15,242 nucleotides of DNA from an uncultured Alphaproteobacteria bacterium. Lineage in GTDB: Bacteria; Pseudomonadota; Alphaproteobacteria; RF32; CAG-239. This document shows positions 14,874 through 15,242 of this stretch, piece after piece (position 1 is the first letter of the stretch; the number at the start of each line of letters is the position of its first letter). The notes under the pieces were generated by a model. It did not search any database and was not told where the DNA came from. It saw only the letters and a program-made list of their open reading frames with translations. The position numbers and the translations under genes were made by a program. The stretch spans positions 1-15,242 of the forward strand of contig CALXTH010000045.1 of NCBI GenBank assembly GCA_944391365.1, read 5' to 3'.

Positions 14874-15242
14874 CACGCTTCCACCCCTAATACTTGTTTT
14901 TGTTTCTCAATCAATTCGGCGATTCCCTGACGAGCCAGTACCATTAGCTCTGCAAACTGCACCTCATCAATCGGCTCGCCCTCGGCCGTTCCCTGAATCT
15001 CTATAATTTTGCCGCTTTCTGTCAATACAAAATTTGTATCCGCCCGGGCGGTTGAATCTTCCCGGTAATCCACGTCCAAAACCGCCGCCCCGCCGCAAAT
15101 ACCGCAAGATACCGCCGCCACAAATTCCCGCACCGGATTCTCGGCCAATACACCGCCTTTGACCAGCTTATCCAGCGCCTGATACAGCGCCACAAACCCA
15201 CCTGTAATTGACGCGGTACGAGTCCCGCCGTCTGCTTGGATT
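14873..15242 (-). CDS. rph: Ribonuclease PH, 3' part of the gene
   Basis: The frame is open from the window edge, so about the last 122 residues are present, roughly half of a normal RNase PH. The visible part begins IQADGGTRTASITGGFVAL, which contains the GTRTAS phosphate-binding stretch. It continues with SCGICGG, DVDYREDSTARADTNFV and IEIQGTAEGEP, all hallmark blocks of the family. The enzyme removes 3' nucleotides from tRNA precursors and other RNAs, using phosphate as the attacking group. A GTG at 15193 falls in the middle of the conserved core and is not the true start. The stop overlaps the rdgB start by one base. The upstream start and promoter are outside the window. Confidence 0.96.
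   Translation of the reverse strand, partial: IQADGGTRTASITGGFVALYQALDKLVKGGVLAENPVREFVAAVSCGICGGAAVLDVDYREDSTARADTNFVLTESGKIIEIQGTAEGEPIDEVQFAELMVLARQGIAELIEKQKQVLGVEA

Noticed and set aside
1..15242. CRISPR array, tRNA/rRNA genes, prophage or insertion sequence
   Set aside because: There is no regularly spaced repeat set, no T-loop-bearing cloverleaf, and no transposase, integrase or terminal inverted repeat in the window.

Overview
The window is a chromosomal segment of a probable alphaproteobacterium. The case rests on the AddA/AddB helicase-nuclease pair of the alphaproteobacterial type, directly followed by a thioredoxin gene, together with hslV-hslU, hemW, rdgB and rph. Two things suggest a host-associated (for example gut) lineage: the moderate G+C content, and a secreted cysteine-rich protein with a DUF1566/Lcl-like C-terminus. 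That placement is inference; no rRNA gene is present to settle it.

Layout. (1) 1-5644, plus strand, housekeeping genes tightly spaced: the 3' part of a class I ribonucleotide reductase large-subunit gene (nrdA, cut by the window edge), nrdB, hslV, hslU and hemW. (2) 5637-5915, minus strand: a small XRE-type helix-turn-helix protein gene that converges on hemW and overlaps its last 8 bases. (3) 5916-6619: about 700 bases without a gene. It holds a G+C-rich patch, an AT-rich stretch with short palindromes and repeats, and then a well-formed promoter followed by a folded, about 210-base leader or small RNA that ends in a perfect intrinsic terminator. (4) 6620-7441, plus strand: a secreted cysteine-rich, Lcl-like protein with AT-rich codon use, unlike its neighbours. 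A strong hairpin terminator separates it from the convergent trxA. (5) 7514-15242, minus strand, read right to left: rph (cut by the window edge), rdgB, addB, addA, trxA.

How the genes relate. NrdA and NrdB together make deoxyribonucleotides. HslV and HslU form one ATP-dependent protease. AddB and AddA form one double-strand-break resection enzyme, and an 8-base gene overlap suggests they are translationally coupled. RdgB cleans non-canonical purine nucleotides from the pool, and RNase PH trims RNA 3' ends. TrxA is a dithiol reductant; thioredoxins can serve class I RNR as well as many other targets.

The part most worth attention is 6340-6620. A promoter with an extended -10 element starts an RNA with several competing helices, and its terminator lies just upstream of the ribosome binding site of the secreted protein gene. 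This is the arrangement of a transcription attenuator or riboswitch, although an independent small RNA is also possible. I could not match it to a known RNA family by eye. Other points of interest are a likely leaderless start for addB, a possible heat-shock-type promoter before hslV, and a palindrome in front of the XRE gene.
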